A stretch of 64,000 bases of DNA from Dyella sp. SG609 (GCF_012275375.1 NZ_JAAZQJ010000009.1:1-64000), one strand, 5' to 3'. Numbered from the stretch's first letter, positions 33,072 through 43,142 are shown. Notes: generated by a model not told the origin, from the letters alone. Numbers and translations: made by a program.

Positions 33072-36000
33072 ATGACTAACTCGGGCAGCAAACGATTCCT
33101 GGCACTGGCCATCGGCCTGTGCATCAGCGGCGGCGCGCTGGCGCAGGCCACCACCGGCGGCATCTTCGGCCAGGTGGCGTCGGGCCAGGGCGACAGCGTG
33201 CTGATCAAGAGCAGCACCGGCCTGAGCCGCGAAGTGCCGCTGGACGACAAGGGCCGCTACAGCGTCGCGCAGCTCCCGCTGGGCACGTATACGGTGACCT
33301 TGCAGCGGCAAGGCCAGGTGGTGGAAACGCGCGACAACATCGCGATCCGCGTGGGCGCGGGCACCGAGGTGTCGTTCGCCGGCGCGGTGTCGGCGCAGAA
33401 CCTCGGCGGCGTCAGCGTCACCGCGAACGCCTTGCCGGCGATCGACGTGTCCAGCGTCGACTCGCGCACCGTGGTCACCTCCGACCAGCTCGCCAAGGTG
33501 CCGCTGGGCCGCAGCTCCGAAGCCATTGCCTTGCTGGCGCCAGGCGTGGTGAACAACGGCGGCAGCTTCAGCGGCCCCACCGGGCAGTCGCTGGTGAGCT
33601 TCGGCGGTTCCTCGGCCAGCGAGAACGCGTACTACGTCAACGGCTTCAACACCACTGACCCGCTGCGCGGCTTCGGCGGCCTCACCCTGCCCTATGGAGC
33701 GATCGACCAGCAGGAGGTCTACACCGGCGGCTACAGCGCGATGTACGGCCGCTCCGACGGCGGCGTCATCAACGTGGTGGGCAAGCGCGGTACCAACCAA
33801 TGGCACTTCGGCACGCAGGTGCTGTGGGAGCCGGCATTTGCCCGCGCGCGCCAGCGCGATCGCTTCTACGAAAGCGGCCTGCCGGCCACGCCGGTCGCCG
33901 GCAATCTCTACGCGCCGGACAGCGCCGACCGCAGCTGGACCACCACGGTCAGCGCCTACGCCGGCGGCCCGCTGGTGAAGGACAAGCTGTTCCTGTTCGT
34001 CGCCGGCGAATACGAGCGGCAGGAAGGCAATACGGTAAACCCGGTCAGCGGCTTTCTTTCCGGCAAGCCGTATGTCGACTATCGGCACAACGACCCGCGC
34101 TGGTACGGCAAGCTGGACTGGAACATCACCGACAACCACATCCTCGAAGTCACCGGCGCTTCCGACAAATACAACAGCTCGGGCACCATCTACCGCTACG
34201 ACTACGTCAACCGCGCGCAGGGCGCGCGCATCGGCGCGGACGACAACATCAAGAGCGGCGGCGACGTGTACACGGCCAAGTACACCGGCTATCTCACCGA
34301 CGCGCTCACGCTTACCGCGCAGTACGGCCGCATGAAGACGTCCGACTACGACGTGCCGGGCGGCTACGACCCCTCGCTCACCTACGTCGACGGCGTGACC
34401 AACCAGAACCCCGCGCTCAACGGCGGTGTCGGCCGCGGCAACAGCCAGACCATCGTCTCGCTGTTCGATCCGGGCCGCGGCAACCGCACCACCAATACGC
34501 GCATCGACCTGACCTACAAGCTCGGCGACCACACCCTGAGCGCGGGCATCGACAACCAGACCGCGAAGGCGCTCAACCAGGGCTCCAACACCTCCGGCCC
34601 CGGCTATTACTGGGCCTACGACCAGGCCGATCCGAACACGCCGCTGTCCACTGGCCTGGGCGTGCCGGCTACGGGCGGCTTCCCGAACGGCGCGCAGGGC
34701 TACTACGTGGTCAAGACCGTGGCCAACAGCCTGGCCACCGTGCGCTCCAGCCAGCGCGCGCAATACATCGAAGACAAATGGCAGCTCACCGAGCGCTGGC
34801 TGCTCTCCATCGGCGTGCGCAACGACCAGTTCCGCAACTACAACGCCGACGGCCAGGCCTACATCACCCAGCACAAGCCGCAGTGGGCGCCGCGCCTGGG
34901 CTTCGCCTGGGACGTGTACGGCGATTCCAGCTTCAAGATCTACGGCAATGCGGGCCGCTACTACCTCGGCCTGCCGCTGAATCCTTCGCTCAATGCGGCG
35001 GGCGCCTACGTCAGCACCTCGCAGTACTACACCTACAGCGGCATCGCCGCCGACGGCACGCCCACCGGGCTGACCGCGATGTCGGGTCCGGTATCGGCCA
35101 ACAATGCGTTCGGCATCCTGCCCGACCCCAAGACGGTGAGCACGCAGGATCTGAAATCCGAATACCAGGACGAGTTCATCCTCGGCTTCACCAAGACCGC
35201 CGGCACCGACTGGGTCTACGGCGCCAAGCTCACCCAGCGCGTGCTGCGCAGTGCGATCGACGATTACTGCGATATCGACCGCGTGCTGGCCAAGGCGCAG
35301 TCGCTGGGCTACGACGTCACCACGTCCAGCAATCCGGTGAGCTGCTGGCTGTTCAATCCCGGCAAGGCCAATACCTTCACCCTGGTCGACACCTCCGGAC
35401 GCTACGTCAGCGTGCCGCTCAACAACGCGGAGTTCGGCTTCCCCACGCTCAAGCGCAAGTACTACGGCCTGGAGACCTTCCTGGAGCATCCGTTCGACGG
35501 GCAGTGGTACGGCAAGCTCACCTACGTGTTCTCGCGCAGCTACGGCAATACCGAAGGCCAGCTGCGTTCGGACCTGTACCGCGAATCGCGCGGCACCGGC
35601 CAGACCGCGGTGTCGACCACGCAGGACTGGGACAACTCCTGGATCATGGCGTACAGCAACGGCGCGCAGAACAACGATCACAAGCACCAGCTGAAGTTCT
35701 TCGGCTATTACCAGCTCACGCCGGAATGGCTGGTCTCCGCCAACCTCAGCCTGATCGCCGGCGCGCCCAAGCCCTGCCTGGGCTATTACGGCCCGGACCG
35801 CGCCGACCCCGCCGGCTACGGCAACAGCTACCACTTCTGCTTCGGCGAACCCTCGCCGCCTGGCAGCCAGGGGCGCCTGCCGTGGATCCGCCAGCTGGAC
35901 CTGGGCGTGAGCTACCGGCCCGCGTTCGCGGCCAGCCGGCTGGCCTTCAGCGCCAACGTGTTCAACGCGCTGAACGAGCAGCGCGTGCTCGCGATCTTCC

Positions 36001-36104
36001 CCAACGGAGAGTCCTCGCCGAACAAGGCCAATCCGCTGTACGGCACGCCGACCTCGCGGCAGCTGCCGCGCTATGTGCGGCTGAGCGTGAGCTACGACTA
36101 CTGA
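33072..36104 (+). CDS. TonB-dependent outer-membrane receptor with N-terminal regulatory-like domain
   Basis: A 1010-aa outer-membrane receptor. The signal peptide ends after GALAQ (residue 25). A carboxypeptidase-regulatory-like beta-sandwich follows (GGIFGQVASGQGDSVLIKS to about residue 110; motif GRYSVAQLPLGTYTV), then the plug (ENAYYVNGFNTTDPLRGFGG near 200, VYTGGYSAMYGRSDGGVINVVGK) and a large beta barrel ending in the aromatic RYVRLSVSYDY. This is the Oar-like subfamily common in Xanthomonadales, energised by TonB-ExbBD; substrates are often oligosaccharides, peptides or siderophores. No transport partner genes are adjacent, so the ligand is unknown. It is divergent from rdgC. Confidence 0.92.
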   Translation: MTNSGSKRFLALAIGLCISGGALAQATTGGIFGQVASGQGDSVLIKSSTGLSREVPLDDKGRYSVAQLPLGTYTVTLQRQGQVVETRDNIAIRVGAGTEVSFAGAVSAQNLGGVSVTANALPAIDVSSVDSRTVVTSDQLAKVPLGRSSEAIALLAPGVVNNGGSFSGPTGQSLVSFGGSSASENAYYVNGFNTTDPLRGFGGLTLPYGAIDQQEVYTGGYSAMYGRSDGGVINVVGKRGTNQWHFGTQVLWEPAFARARQRDRFYESGLPATPVAGNLYAPDSADRSWTTTVSAYAGGPLVKDKLFLFVAGEYERQEGNTVNPVSGFLSGKPYVDYRHNDPRWYGKLDWNITDNHILEVTGASDKYNSSGTIYRYDYVNRAQGARIGADDNIKSGGDVYTAKYTGYLTDALTLTAQYGRMKTSDYDVPGGYDPSLTYVDGVTNQNPALNGGVGRGNSQTIVSLFDPGRGNRTTNTRIDLTYKLGDHTLSAGIDNQTAKALNQGSNTSGPGYYWAYDQADPNTPLSTGLGVPATGGFPNGAQGYYVVKTVANSLATVRSSQRAQYIEDKWQLTERWLLSIGVRNDQFRNYNADGQAYITQHKPQWAPRLGFAWDVYGDSSFKIYGNAGRYYLGLPLNPSLNAAGAYVSTSQYYTYSGIAADGTPTGLTAMSGPVSANNAFGILPDPKTVSTQDLKSEYQDEFILGFTKTAGTDWVYGAKLTQRVLRSAIDDYCDIDRVLAKAQSLGYDVTTSSNPVSCWLFNPGKANTFTLVDTSGRYVSVPLNNAEFGFPTLKRKYYGLETFLEHPFDGQWYGKLTYVFSRSYGNTEGQLRSDLYRESRGTGQTAVSTTQDWDNSWIMAYSNGAQNNDHKHQLKFFGYYQLTPEWLVSANLSLIAGAPKPCLGYYGPDRADPAGYGNSYHFCFGEPSPPGSQGRLPWIRQLDLGVSYRPAFAASRLAFSANVFNALNEQRVLAIFPNGESSPNKANPLYGTPTSRQLPRYVRLSVSYDY

Positions 36105-36110
36105 GGACAG

Positions 36111-36136
36111 GGAGGGCGGCGCGCGCGCCGCCCTCC
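36111..36136. terminator. bidirectional terminator between convergent genes
   Basis: Perfect 10-bp stem GGAGGGCGGC / GCCGCCCTCC with loop GCGCGC, placed between the stops of the TonB receptor gene (36104) and the DUF2252 gene (36146). Confidence 0.65.
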
Positions 36137-36145
36137 TTCGCTCAC

Positions 36146-37507
36146 TCAGTACAGCGGCGTGCCGGCGTTGTACGCGCCGACGAAGGACTGCCAGTCCAGA
36201 TTCACCTGGTCGGCATAACCGAACGCAAAGGTGGCGATTTCCGATTCCAGCCCGCTCTTGCTGCTCACCGCATTCGTGACCTGCTTGTCGATGCTGTACG
36301 GCACGATGCTGCTGTCGTAGTCCTGGTCGGAGATGGCGTGCGCGGAGGCCAGCGCCTGGCCCAGGTAGGTGGCGGCGGTGTTCAGCTTGCCGGCGCTGCT
36401 CAGCTTGGTCGGATCGAAGTCTTCCGCGTAGGGCGACTTCTCGTGCACGTAGAACGCCATGCCGTTGATGGTCGCGTAGCCGGCCAGCACGTCGGCGTTC
36501 AAGGTCTGCGCCTTGGCGGTCATCGCCACGCGGTCGCCTTCGTGGTTGTTGTAATCGGCGGCCGGCAGCTGGCCGTCGTCGACTTCGGCGACGGCGCTGG
36601 ACACTTCCTGCTTCACTTCCAGGATCACATCGTCCGACGTCGACGTGGACGGCCCCTCGACCAGCACGTAATAGCGCAGCCGGCCCAGGCTGCCGATGCC
36701 GGAGCCGAGCTTCTGGCGGATGTCCTTTACCTGGTAGTAGCTGGCGGCATAGCGCTTGGACGAGGCGATGGTGTTGACGTAGCCGCCGATCGCCGCGGCG
36801 ATGTTGTTGTAAGTGCTGCTGTCGACGGTGGCGAGCGTGCCGGCAATCGTCTGGAACTGGCGCGTGCTTCCGCTCACCTGCGTGTACTTCGCCAGCAGAT
36901 CGGAACGCGCATCGCCCTTGGACTTGGCGATGGTGTCGTTCACCACGCCGGAGGTATTGCCGTTCTTGAGCTGGAAGCTCAACTCGGCGCTGCTGCCCTT
37001 GAAATCGTCCATCTTGTCGACATAGGCGCCGACCATGGTGTCGATCGCGGTCTTGATGTCGCTGTCGGCCAGGCCATTGGCGCGGCCGGCCAGCACCATG
37101 CTGGTGGCGAGGCGGCGCAGGTCCCACACGTACTGGCCGAGATACCCCTCGTCGAAATCGTCCACCGAGAACACCGTGTTGCCGCTGCTGTCCTGCCAGG
37201 CGCCGAAGTTGCCGATATGCGCGTCGCCGCCGATCCAGGTGTAGCCGGTCTGCGTGGTGGTGTAGCTGGACGCCGGCAGGGTCTGCATGTCCTGGTAGAA
37301 GATATGCGCGGTGCCGCGATAGAAATTGAAGGCGCTGGCCGCCATGGTCGACATCTTGGTGCCGAGTTCCGCGCTGTCGGTAGCGGCGAACGGGTGGTTA
37401 TAGCCATACACCTGCGACACCACCCAGCTGGTGCGCGAGCTGGCGGCGTGCGCGGCGGTGGCGCACAGCAGGGTGGCAACGGACAGGACGATCCATGCTC
37501 TCTTCAT
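36146..37507 (-). CDS. exported DUF2252-family protein
   Basis: A 453-aa protein with a signal peptide (cleavage after AAHA, residue 21) and a DUF2252 domain. Core motifs are MAASAFNFYRGTAHIFYQDM (about 54-73), IGGDAHIGNFGAW (about 92-104), SVDDFDEGYLGQYVWDLRRL (about 114-133) and YVLVEGPS near 282. The GDxHxxNFG and DFDE motifs recall kinase/phosphotransferase active sites, but activity is unproven, and an exported form is notable because many relatives are cytosolic. ATG 37507 was chosen, with GGAGGA upstream; a GTG one codon earlier is possible. The gene ends at the bidirectional terminator. Confidence 0.82.
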   Translation of the reverse strand: MKRAWIVLSVATLLCATAAHAASSRTSWVVSQVYGYNHPFAATDSAELGTKMSTMAASAFNFYRGTAHIFYQDMQTLPASSYTTTQTGYTWIGGDAHIGNFGAWQDSSGNTVFSVDDFDEGYLGQYVWDLRRLATSMVLAGRANGLADSDIKTAIDTMVGAYVDKMDDFKGSSAELSFQLKNGNTSGVVNDTIAKSKGDARSDLLAKYTQVSGSTRQFQTIAGTLATVDSSTYNNIAAAIGGYVNTIASSKRYAASYYQVKDIRQKLGSGIGSLGRLRYYVLVEGPSTSTSDDVILEVKQEVSSAVAEVDDGQLPAADYNNHEGDRVAMTAKAQTLNADVLAGYATINGMAFYVHEKSPYAEDFDPTKLSSAGKLNTAATYLGQALASAHAISDQDYDSSIVPYSIDKQVTNAVSSKSGLESEIATFAFGYADQVNLDWQSFVGAYNAGTPLY

Positions 37508-37525
37508 CACGACGTTCCTCCAGGC

Positions 37526-37558
37526 AAGAAAAAAGGCGCGGCCTTGCAGCCGCGCCTT
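37526..37558 (-). terminator. intrinsic terminator of the aminotransferase gene
   Basis: On the minus strand, a perfect 10-bp stem AAGGCGCGGC / GCCGCGCCTT with a 6-base loop is followed by TTTTTTCTT. It lies 60 bp beyond the aminotransferase stop. Confidence 0.85.
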
Positions 37559-37617
37559 CGGTCGAACCGGAATTCAAACGGTCACGCGTGACGCCGGTGT
37601 GACGTGCGTTCTTGCGT

Positions 37618-38820
37618 TCAGTTCTTGCTGACCGCCGCCACCGCCGCGGCCACCGTGTCCAGGTTGGAACGGTTCAGCGCCGCCACGCAGATGCGGCCGG
37701 TGCCGATCGCATAGATGGCGTACTCGTCGCGCAGGCGATCCACCTGGGCCTTGCTCAGGCCCGAGTACGAGAACATGCCGGCCTGCTGCTGGATAAAGCC
37801 GAACTGCGGTGCGCCGTGCGCCGCCAGCTTCTCCACCATGCCGGCACGCATCGCGTGGATGCGCTCGCGCATCTCGCCCAGCTCCTGCTCCCACATCGCA
37901 CGCAGCTCGGGGCTGTTGAGCACGCCGGCCACCAGGGCGCCGCCGTGGGTGGACGGGCTGGAATAGATCGAGCGGATGGTGCGCTTGACCAGCGACTGCA
38001 CGCGCAGGGCTTCGTCGCGGTCAGCGGCGACGAAGCTGAGCGCGCCGGCACGCTCGCCGTACAGCGAGAACGACTTGGCGTACGAGCTGGTCACCACGAA
38101 GGACTCCAGGCCCGAGGCGGCGAACAGGCGCACCGCGGTGGCGTCGGCGTCGATGCCCTGGTCGAAGCCCTGGTAGGCCATGTCGATGAAGGGCAGCAGC
38201 TGGCGCTCCTTCACCACCTCGACCACCTGCTGCCACTGTTCGGCGTTGAGGTCCACGCCGGTCGGGTTGTGGCAGCAGGCGTGCAGCAGCACCACGGTGC
38301 CCGGCTCCAGCTTGCCCAGGTCCGCCAGCATGCCGGCGAAATCCAGGCCGTGGGTCTGCGGGTCGTAGTAGGTGTACTCGACCACCTCGAAGCCGGCGGC
38401 GAGGAACACCACCCGATGGTTTTCCCAGCTCGGGTTGCTGATGGCGATCTTGGCCTTCGGCAGGGCCTTCTTCAGCACGTCCGCGCCCACGCGCAGCGCG
38501 CCGCTGCCGCCGACGGTCTGCGAGGTGGCCACGCGGCCGGCCGCCAGCAGCGGCGATTCGGCGCCGAACACCAGCTTCTGCGTGCCCTGGGTGTAGGCCG
38601 GCAGGCCGTCGATCGGCAGGTAGCCGCGCGGTTTCGCTTCCTGCGCCAGGCGCTGCTCCACTTCGTGCACGGCACGCAGCAGCGGGATCCGTCCCTGTTC
38701 GTCGTAGTAGATGCCCACGCCAAGGTTGACCTTGCCCGGGCGCGCATCGGCCAGGTAGGCCTCGGTGAGTCCCAGGATCGGATCGCCCGGAGTCATTTCA
38801 ACGGATGCAAAGTGCGACAC
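37618..38820 (-). CDS. aromatic/aspartate aminotransferase (class I)
   Basis: A 400-aa class I aminotransferase transferring the amino group of Asp or aromatic amino acids to 2-oxoglutarate. The PLP-binding Lys is K249 in SSYAKSFSLYGERAG. Substrate and cofactor motifs are CCHNPTGVDL (about 182-191), FIDMAYQGFDQG (about 211-222) and the C-terminal Arg in TGRICVAALN. The N-terminus VSHFASVEMTPGDPILGL, read from GTG 38820, matches the conserved family start, so GTG is preferred over the internal ATG eight codons later; no ribosome site is clear. Followed by a strong terminator. The ttcA stop is 29 bp upstream, so the two may be co-transcribed. Confidence 0.9.
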   Translation of the reverse strand: MSHFASVEMTPGDPILGLTEAYLADARPGKVNLGVGIYYDEQGRIPLLRAVHEVEQRLAQEAKPRGYLPIDGLPAYTQGTQKLVFGAESPLLAAGRVATSQTVGGSGALRVGADVLKKALPKAKIAISNPSWENHRVVFLAAGFEVVEYTYYDPQTHGLDFAGMLADLGKLEPGTVVLLHACCHNPTGVDLNAEQWQQVVEVVKERQLLPFIDMAYQGFDQGIDADATAVRLFAASGLESFVVTSSYAKSFSLYGERAGALSFVAADRDEALRVQSLVKRTIRSIYSSPSTHGGALVAGVLNSPELRAMWEQELGEMRERIHAMRAGMVEKLAAHGAPQFGFIQQQAGMFSYSGLSKAQVDRLRDEYAIYAIGTGRICVAALNRSNLDTVAAAVAAVSKN

Positions 38821-38849
38821 GGCGTTACTCGCAAGTGAGGGGGGAGGGA

Positions 38850-39722
38850 TCAGGCTTCGGCTGGTTCTTCGGGCGCACCGGCCAGCCACTGGTGCGCGTC
38901 CGCGCGGGACGCGCCTTCGCGCGCGCCGAGCGAGGCGAAATCGAACAGGTTGCGGTCGGCCAGCTGCGAGGGAGCGACCGCGCCCAGCGCGCGGAACATG
39001 GTCTCGCTGCGGCCGGGGTAGTGCTTCTCCCAATCTTCCAGCATGCGCTTGACCACCTTGCGCTGCAGGTTCTCCTGCGAGCCGCACAGGTTGCACGGGA
39101 TGATCGGGAACTGCTGCAGCTGCGCGTACTCGGCGATGTCGGCTTCCTTGCAGTATGCCAGCGGACGGATCACCACGTGGCGGCCGTCGTCCGAGCGCAG
39201 CTTCGGCGGCATCGCCTTGAGGCTGGCCTGGTGAAAAAGATTTAGGAAAAACGTGCCGAGGATGTCGTCGCGATGGTGGCCCAGCGCGATCTTGGTGATG
39301 CCGTTGGCCGCGGCCCAGGTGTACAGCGCGCCGCGCCGCAGGCGCGAGCACAGGCTGCACATGGTCTTGCCCTGCGGGATCACGCGGGTCACCGTGCTGT
39401 AGGTGTCCTGCTCGATGATGTGGAACGGCACGCCGCGGGCGGTGAGGTAGTCCGGCAGCACGTGCTCGGGAAAGTCCGGCTGCTTCTGGTCGAGGTTCAC
39501 CGCGATCAGCTCGAAGCGCACCGGCGCCTTCGCCTGCAGCGACAGCAGGATGTCCAGCAGGGTGTAGGAGTCCTTGCCGCCGGACAGGCACACCATCACC
39601 TTGTCGCCGTCCTCGATCATGTTGAAGTCGGCGATGGCCTGGCCGACCTGGTGGCGCAGGCGCTTGGCCAGCTTGGCGGCCTCGTACTGCTGCTTGCGGG
39701 TGGCTTCGGGCTGGGCGGACAT
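38850..39722 (-). CDS. ttcA: tRNA 2-thiocytidine(32) synthetase TtcA
   Basis: A 290-aa PP-loop ATPase that thiolates cytidine-32 in tRNAs. The PP-loop SGGKDS is at residues 47-52 and the two iron-sulphur Cys pairs are C122xxC125 (CSLC) and C210xxC213 (CNLC), all invariant in Ttc[19 protein letters not shown] near 149-166 is the family's AMP-binding block. The start at ATG 39722 ([21 protein letters not shown]) is the conserved one. It is divergent from a DUF465 gene (140-bp gap). Confidence 0.95.
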   Translation of the reverse strand: MSAQPEATRKQQYEAAKLAKRLRHQVGQAIADFNMIEDGDKVMVCLSGGKDSYTLLDILLSLQAKAPVRFELIAVNLDQKQPDFPEHVLPDYLTARGVPFHIIEQDTYSTVTRVIPQGKTMCSLCSRLRRGALYTWAAANGITKIALGHHRDDILGTFFLNLFHQASLKAMPPKLRSDDGRHVVIRPLAYCKEADIAEYAQLQQFPIIPCNLCGSQENLQRKVVKRMLEDWEKHYPGRSETMFRALGAVAPSQLADRNLFDFASLGAREGASRADAHQWLAGAPEEPAEA

Positions 39723-39862
39723 GGCGTGGCATCGGCGAGCGAATGGCCGCCCATTGTAGCGGCCCTGCCCCGGCCCCGCCCTGCCTTCCGGCAACTCCAC
39801 CGGCCCCGGCCCGGCGGAGTACACTCGGGTTTCGTCCTTTCGCCAGCCGCCAGCCGCCGCCC

Positions 39863-40069
39863 ATGCAGGTCCAGGATCCCGCCGAGATTGCCCATCTGCT
39901 GGCCGAACTGCGCGTCGAGCACCGCGATCTGGATATCGCCATCGACGCCCTGGCCGCGGCCATGGGCCGCGACGAGCTGCAGCTGACGCGGATGAAGAAG
40001 CGGAAATTGCTGCTTAAGGACGCGATCGCTCGCTTGGAAAGCCGGCTGATTCCGGACCTGGATGCTTGA
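39863..40069 (+). CDS. DUF465 (YdcH-like) small helical protein
   Basis: A 68-aa helical protein of the YdcH/DUF465 family. The pattern [19 protein letters not shown], then [26 protein letters not shown] matches the family's heptad-like helical hairpin with the conserved KKRKL-x-LKD segment. Function is unknown; such proteins are small, cytosolic and probably oligomeric. ATG 39863 is the only sensible start. It may be expressed from TACACT near 39819-39824. It stands alone, with a downstream hairpin at 40145-40167. Confidence 0.8.
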   Translation: MQVQDPAEIAHLLAELRVEHRDLDIAIDALAAAMGRDELQLTRMKKRKLLLKDAIARLESRLIPDLDA

Positions 40070-40144
40070 TGCTGCGGATCGGGAAAGAGCTTTTAGGTCT
40101 TTTCCGATCTTGAGCTCACTGCTCCGCCCGGCCCCTCACCCCAG

Positions 40145-40167
40145 CCCTCTCCCCGGAGGGGAGAGGG
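40145..40167. repeat. palindromic hairpin of the CCCTCTCCCC type between convergent genes
   Basis: Perfect 10-bp stem CCCTCTCCCC / GGGGAGAGGG with a 3-base loop. Short C-rich palindromes of this type occur repeatedly in Xanthomonadales and pseudomonad intergenic DNA and can stop transcription from both sides. It is 13 bp beyond the stop of the M49-like gene. Confidence 0.55.
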
Positions 40168-40180
40168 GGTAGCGGTGGGG

Positions 40181-41893
40181 CTACTTGGAGGGCTGCTGCA
40201 GGCCCAGCACATCCAAGCCCTGCTCGAACACGATATCCACCGGGATCTTCGCCCCGTCCAGCTTCTTCAGGTCGCCGGCCAGCTCGGCATCCACGTTGCC
40301 CATGCTGTCGGTGAGCTTCTTGGCGGTGTCGTAGTCGCCGTCGCCCTGGATGGTCAGCAGCTTGGCCGACAGCGCGTTCATCGCCGCGGTCATCTTGTCG
40401 AAGTCCACGCGGTAGCGGCCCGTCGCCGGGTCGCGGCTGAAGGCGCCCTGCTGCTTGAAGAAGTTGAAGCGCACCATGTTCGCCTTCGCATGCGCGTCGC
40501 TGGCGCCGAAGCGCACCGAGCGCAGGATGCCGGCCAGGAAGGTGACGTAGTTGTCCATCAGCCTGGCTTTGTCCAGCTCGCCCTTCTCGGCCAGCTTGCT
40601 GACCATGTACAGGCCCAGGATGTCGGCCTTGCCTTCCTCGAAGCTCGAGGCCTGGTCCTTCAGCGCGGCGCGCACCAGGCCCTTGTCGGTCAAGGTGTTC
40701 TTGATGCCGAGGCCGTGCGCCACCTCGTGGAACATGGTGTTCTCGAAGAACGCATCGAAGGTGAGGTGCGACTGCTGGTCGCTGGCGATCAGTTCCCTGG
40801 CGATCGGCAGCATGATCTTGTCGAACTTCGCCTGCATCACGTTTTCCAGCTGCAGGCGGCGCGTGCCCTTCTTCAGCTGCACTTCCTCGTCGTTGGGCAG
40901 GTTGATCGCGATGGTCTTGGCGCCGACGTTGGCGTCGCCGGCGTAGTACACGGCGAAGTAGGCGTTGAGGTCGGCGTCGGAGCCCGGCTTTTCGGCCTTG
41001 TATTTCGCCTCCACCGGCAGCTCGCGCTGCAGTTCCGGCAGGTATTTGACGAAGCGCGAGAGCTTCTCGCTCCAGGCCTGGTCCTTCACCAGCACATAGC
41101 TCTCGTAGCTGGCCTTGTAGCCGAACAGCTGGTCTTCGTAGGTTTCGATCGGGCCGATCACGATGTCGACCGGGTTCTTCTTCATCGCCATCCAGGCGAA
41201 GTCGCTCTTGCGGTATTCGTCGCTGAGCAGCGCGTCGGCGCGCAGCTTGAGGTAATGGGCGAAATCCTTGTCGGCGGAAAGCTCCGCCGCCTGGCGCAGC
41301 AGGCCGGCGGCCTTTTCGAGGTCGGCCTTGTAGGCCTCATGGAACGGCACGGTCATCAGCTTGCCCTGCGCGTCGCGGCGCAGCAGGGTGTAGAGCGAGG
41401 CCTTGTCCTTCAGGTCCGCCTTCTCGAACTCGTCCTTGCCCATGTCGGCCGGATAGAACTGCACGCCGGCGGGGCGCGGGCCGATGCCGGCAACGAAGGG
41501 CTGGTCGTCGTGCAGGCGGTCCCAGGGGCCATAGTTGATCTCGGCGTAGCGGCGGGTGTCCTCGTCCGGAATACGCTGCATCAGCGCTGCCTTGTCGCCC
41601 CAGGACTGCTGCCAGTACAGGCTGTTGGTGACGTCGGCCGCCTGCACCAGCAGGGCCAGCATCTGCTTCTGCTGGTCGTCGAAGCCGGAGAGATCCGCGC
41701 TCAGCTTCACCGTGGCGTAGTCGCCCATGCGCTGTTTCGCCAGGTCCGCATCGGTGGACGGCGGCGCCGGCGGCGCCGGAGCGGTGGCGGCCGGGGCGGG
41801 CTTGGGCTCCGCCGGAGCGGCGGCGTCCTGGTGGGACGAGCTGCAGCCGGCCAGGGCGGCGGCAAGGCTCACGGCGAGCAGGCGGTAACGCAT
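40181..41893 (-). CDS. M49-like (dipeptidyl-peptidase III-like) metallopeptidase lipoprotein
   Basis: A 570-aa lipoprotein (lipobox ALAG-C17; Ala/Pro-rich linker 21-48) related to dipeptidyl peptidase III. The zinc site is HEVAHG (H389, E390, H393) with the downstream EEGKAD (E419-E420), characteristic of M49-family enzymes; the usual HELLGH motif of classical DPP III is here the shorter HExxH form. The domain fills residues about 55-560. It should remove dipeptides from peptide N-termini in the periplasm or outside the outer membrane. It is the last gene of a six-gene minus-strand run (gap of 43 bp from the ABC permease gene), hinting at peptide handling coupled to export. Confidence 0.82.
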   Translation of the reverse strand: MRYRLLAVSLAAALAGCSSSHQDAAAPAEPKPAPAATAPAPPAPPSTDADLAKQRMGDYATVKLSADLSGFDDQQKQMLALLVQAADVTNSLYWQQSWGDKAALMQRIPDEDTRRYAEINYGPWDRLHDDQPFVAGIGPRPAGVQFYPADMGKDEFEKADLKDKASLYTLLRRDAQGKLMTVPFHEAYKADLEKAAGLLRQAAELSADKDFAHYLKLRADALLSDEYRKSDFAWMAMKKNPVDIVIGPIETYEDQLFGYKASYESYVLVKDQAWSEKLSRFVKYLPELQRELPVEAKYKAEKPGSDADLNAYFAVYYAGDANVGAKTIAINLPNDEEVQLKKGTRRLQLENVMQAKFDKIMLPIARELIASDQQSHLTFDAFFENTMFHEVAHGLGIKNTLTDKGLVRAALKDQASSFEEGKADILGLYMVSKLAEKGELDKARLMDNYVTFLAGILRSVRFGASDAHAKANMVRFNFFKQQGAFSRDPATGRYRVDFDKMTAAMNALSAKLLTIQGDGDYDTAKKLTDSMGNVDAELAGDLKKLDGAKIPVDIVFEQGLDVLGLQQPSK

Positions 41894-41936
41894 GGGGGCT
41901 TCCTCGAGTCCGGGAAACCCCCATGGTACCCGCAGC

Positions 41937-43138
41937 TCAGGAGGAGATCGCCAGGCGCTCCGAGCGGTACAGCTGCATCGTCACCAGCAACAGCAGCAGC
42001 GCCGCGGCCAGGGTGCCCAGCACGCAGGTGGCCAGCTGCTGCATGTCGACCGCGTCGCCGCGCAGCAGGCGCATCACGCCCAGGTGCTGGCCCAGCACCG
42101 GCACCGCGTACATCCAGCTTTGCGGCTTGATCGGCATGAAGGTCAGCAGCAGGCTCGGCAGCGCCGGCACGAACATCAGCAGCGACACGTAGGTCTGCGC
42201 CTCGCGGTAGCTCTTGGCGAACGCCGCGACGAGCGACTGCAGCACCGCCAGCAGCAACAGCAGCGGCAGCATCAGCAGGAACACGTGCGAGCCGAAATGC
42301 ACGCCCAGGTCCAGCTCCATGCCCAGCTTCTCGGTCGGCACCAGCCGGCCGACCAGGGCGAACGCCACCAGGCTGATCACCAGGCTCACACCGGAGAACG
42401 CGCAGATCGCCGCCAGCTTGCCGGTAAGGATCTTCCAGCGCGCCACCGGATTGGCGAACAGCGGCTCCAGCGACTGCCGCTCGCGCTCGCCCGCGGTGAG
42501 GTCGATCGCCAGGTACATGCCGCCCATGAACATGGTGATGATGAAGAAGTACGGCAGCATGCCGAACATCAGCACGCCGCGCGCCTGCGCCGTGGCCTGG
42601 TCGCGCCTGGCCACGGCGATCGGCCAGGCGGTGCCGGGCGACAGGCCGCGCGCCACCAGGCGCATCGCGCCCTGCTGGCGCGCATAGCCTTCCACCAGCT
42701 TGCTGACGCGCTCCACCGGCGTATTGGTGTCGCTGCGCGAGGAGTCGAACAGCACCTCCACCTGCACCGGCTCGCCCTTGCGCCATGCCGCGGGGTAATC
42801 CGGGCTGATGCGCACCACCACGTCGGCATCCTGCTTGCGCACCGCCTGCTCGGGATTGCCGATGCCCGGCTGCGGCACCACGCCGCCGGCCTTCAGCGCA
42901 CCGACCAGGTTGGGCGCGTACTCGGCGCCGATCACCGGCACCTTCAGCGGCTGCTCGGCTTTCTCCAGCTCGCGGTTGAGCGAGGCCTTCACCAGCATCA
43001 CGAAGATCAGCGGCCCCAGCAGCGGACCGGTCAGCAGCGCGCTGATCAGGGTGCGGCGGTCGCGCAGGTTCTCGCGCACTTCTTTCAGGAACACGGTAAG
43101 GAAGGCGTTGGCGCGTCGCGCCTTGTAGGCAACGGTGT

Positions 43139-43142
<4 letters not shown>
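41937..43142 (-). CDS. ABC-2 type permease (NatB-like)
   Basis: A 401-aa ABC exporter permease of the NatB/ABC-2 type. One N-terminal membrane helix (about 30-48; LLTGPLLGPLIFVMLV) is followed by a large extracytoplasmic domain (about 50-190, with a beta-rich NGAL...VEVLFDSSRSD region). Five or six C-terminal helices (from about residue 195) follow, with GGMYLAIDLTAGERERQSLEPLFANP as the conserved coupling segment. ATG 43142 overlaps the ATPase stop (ATGA), confirming the pair. NatAB exports Na+ in Bacillus; other relatives export peptides or antibiotics. The substrate is unknown. Confidence 0.86.

Noticed and set aside
32898-37127. Minus-strand open frame of 1409 codons across the TonB receptor
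   Set aside because: It crosses the stop of the receptor gene and part of the DUF2252 gene in another frame, has no domain signature, and is explained by codon bias.
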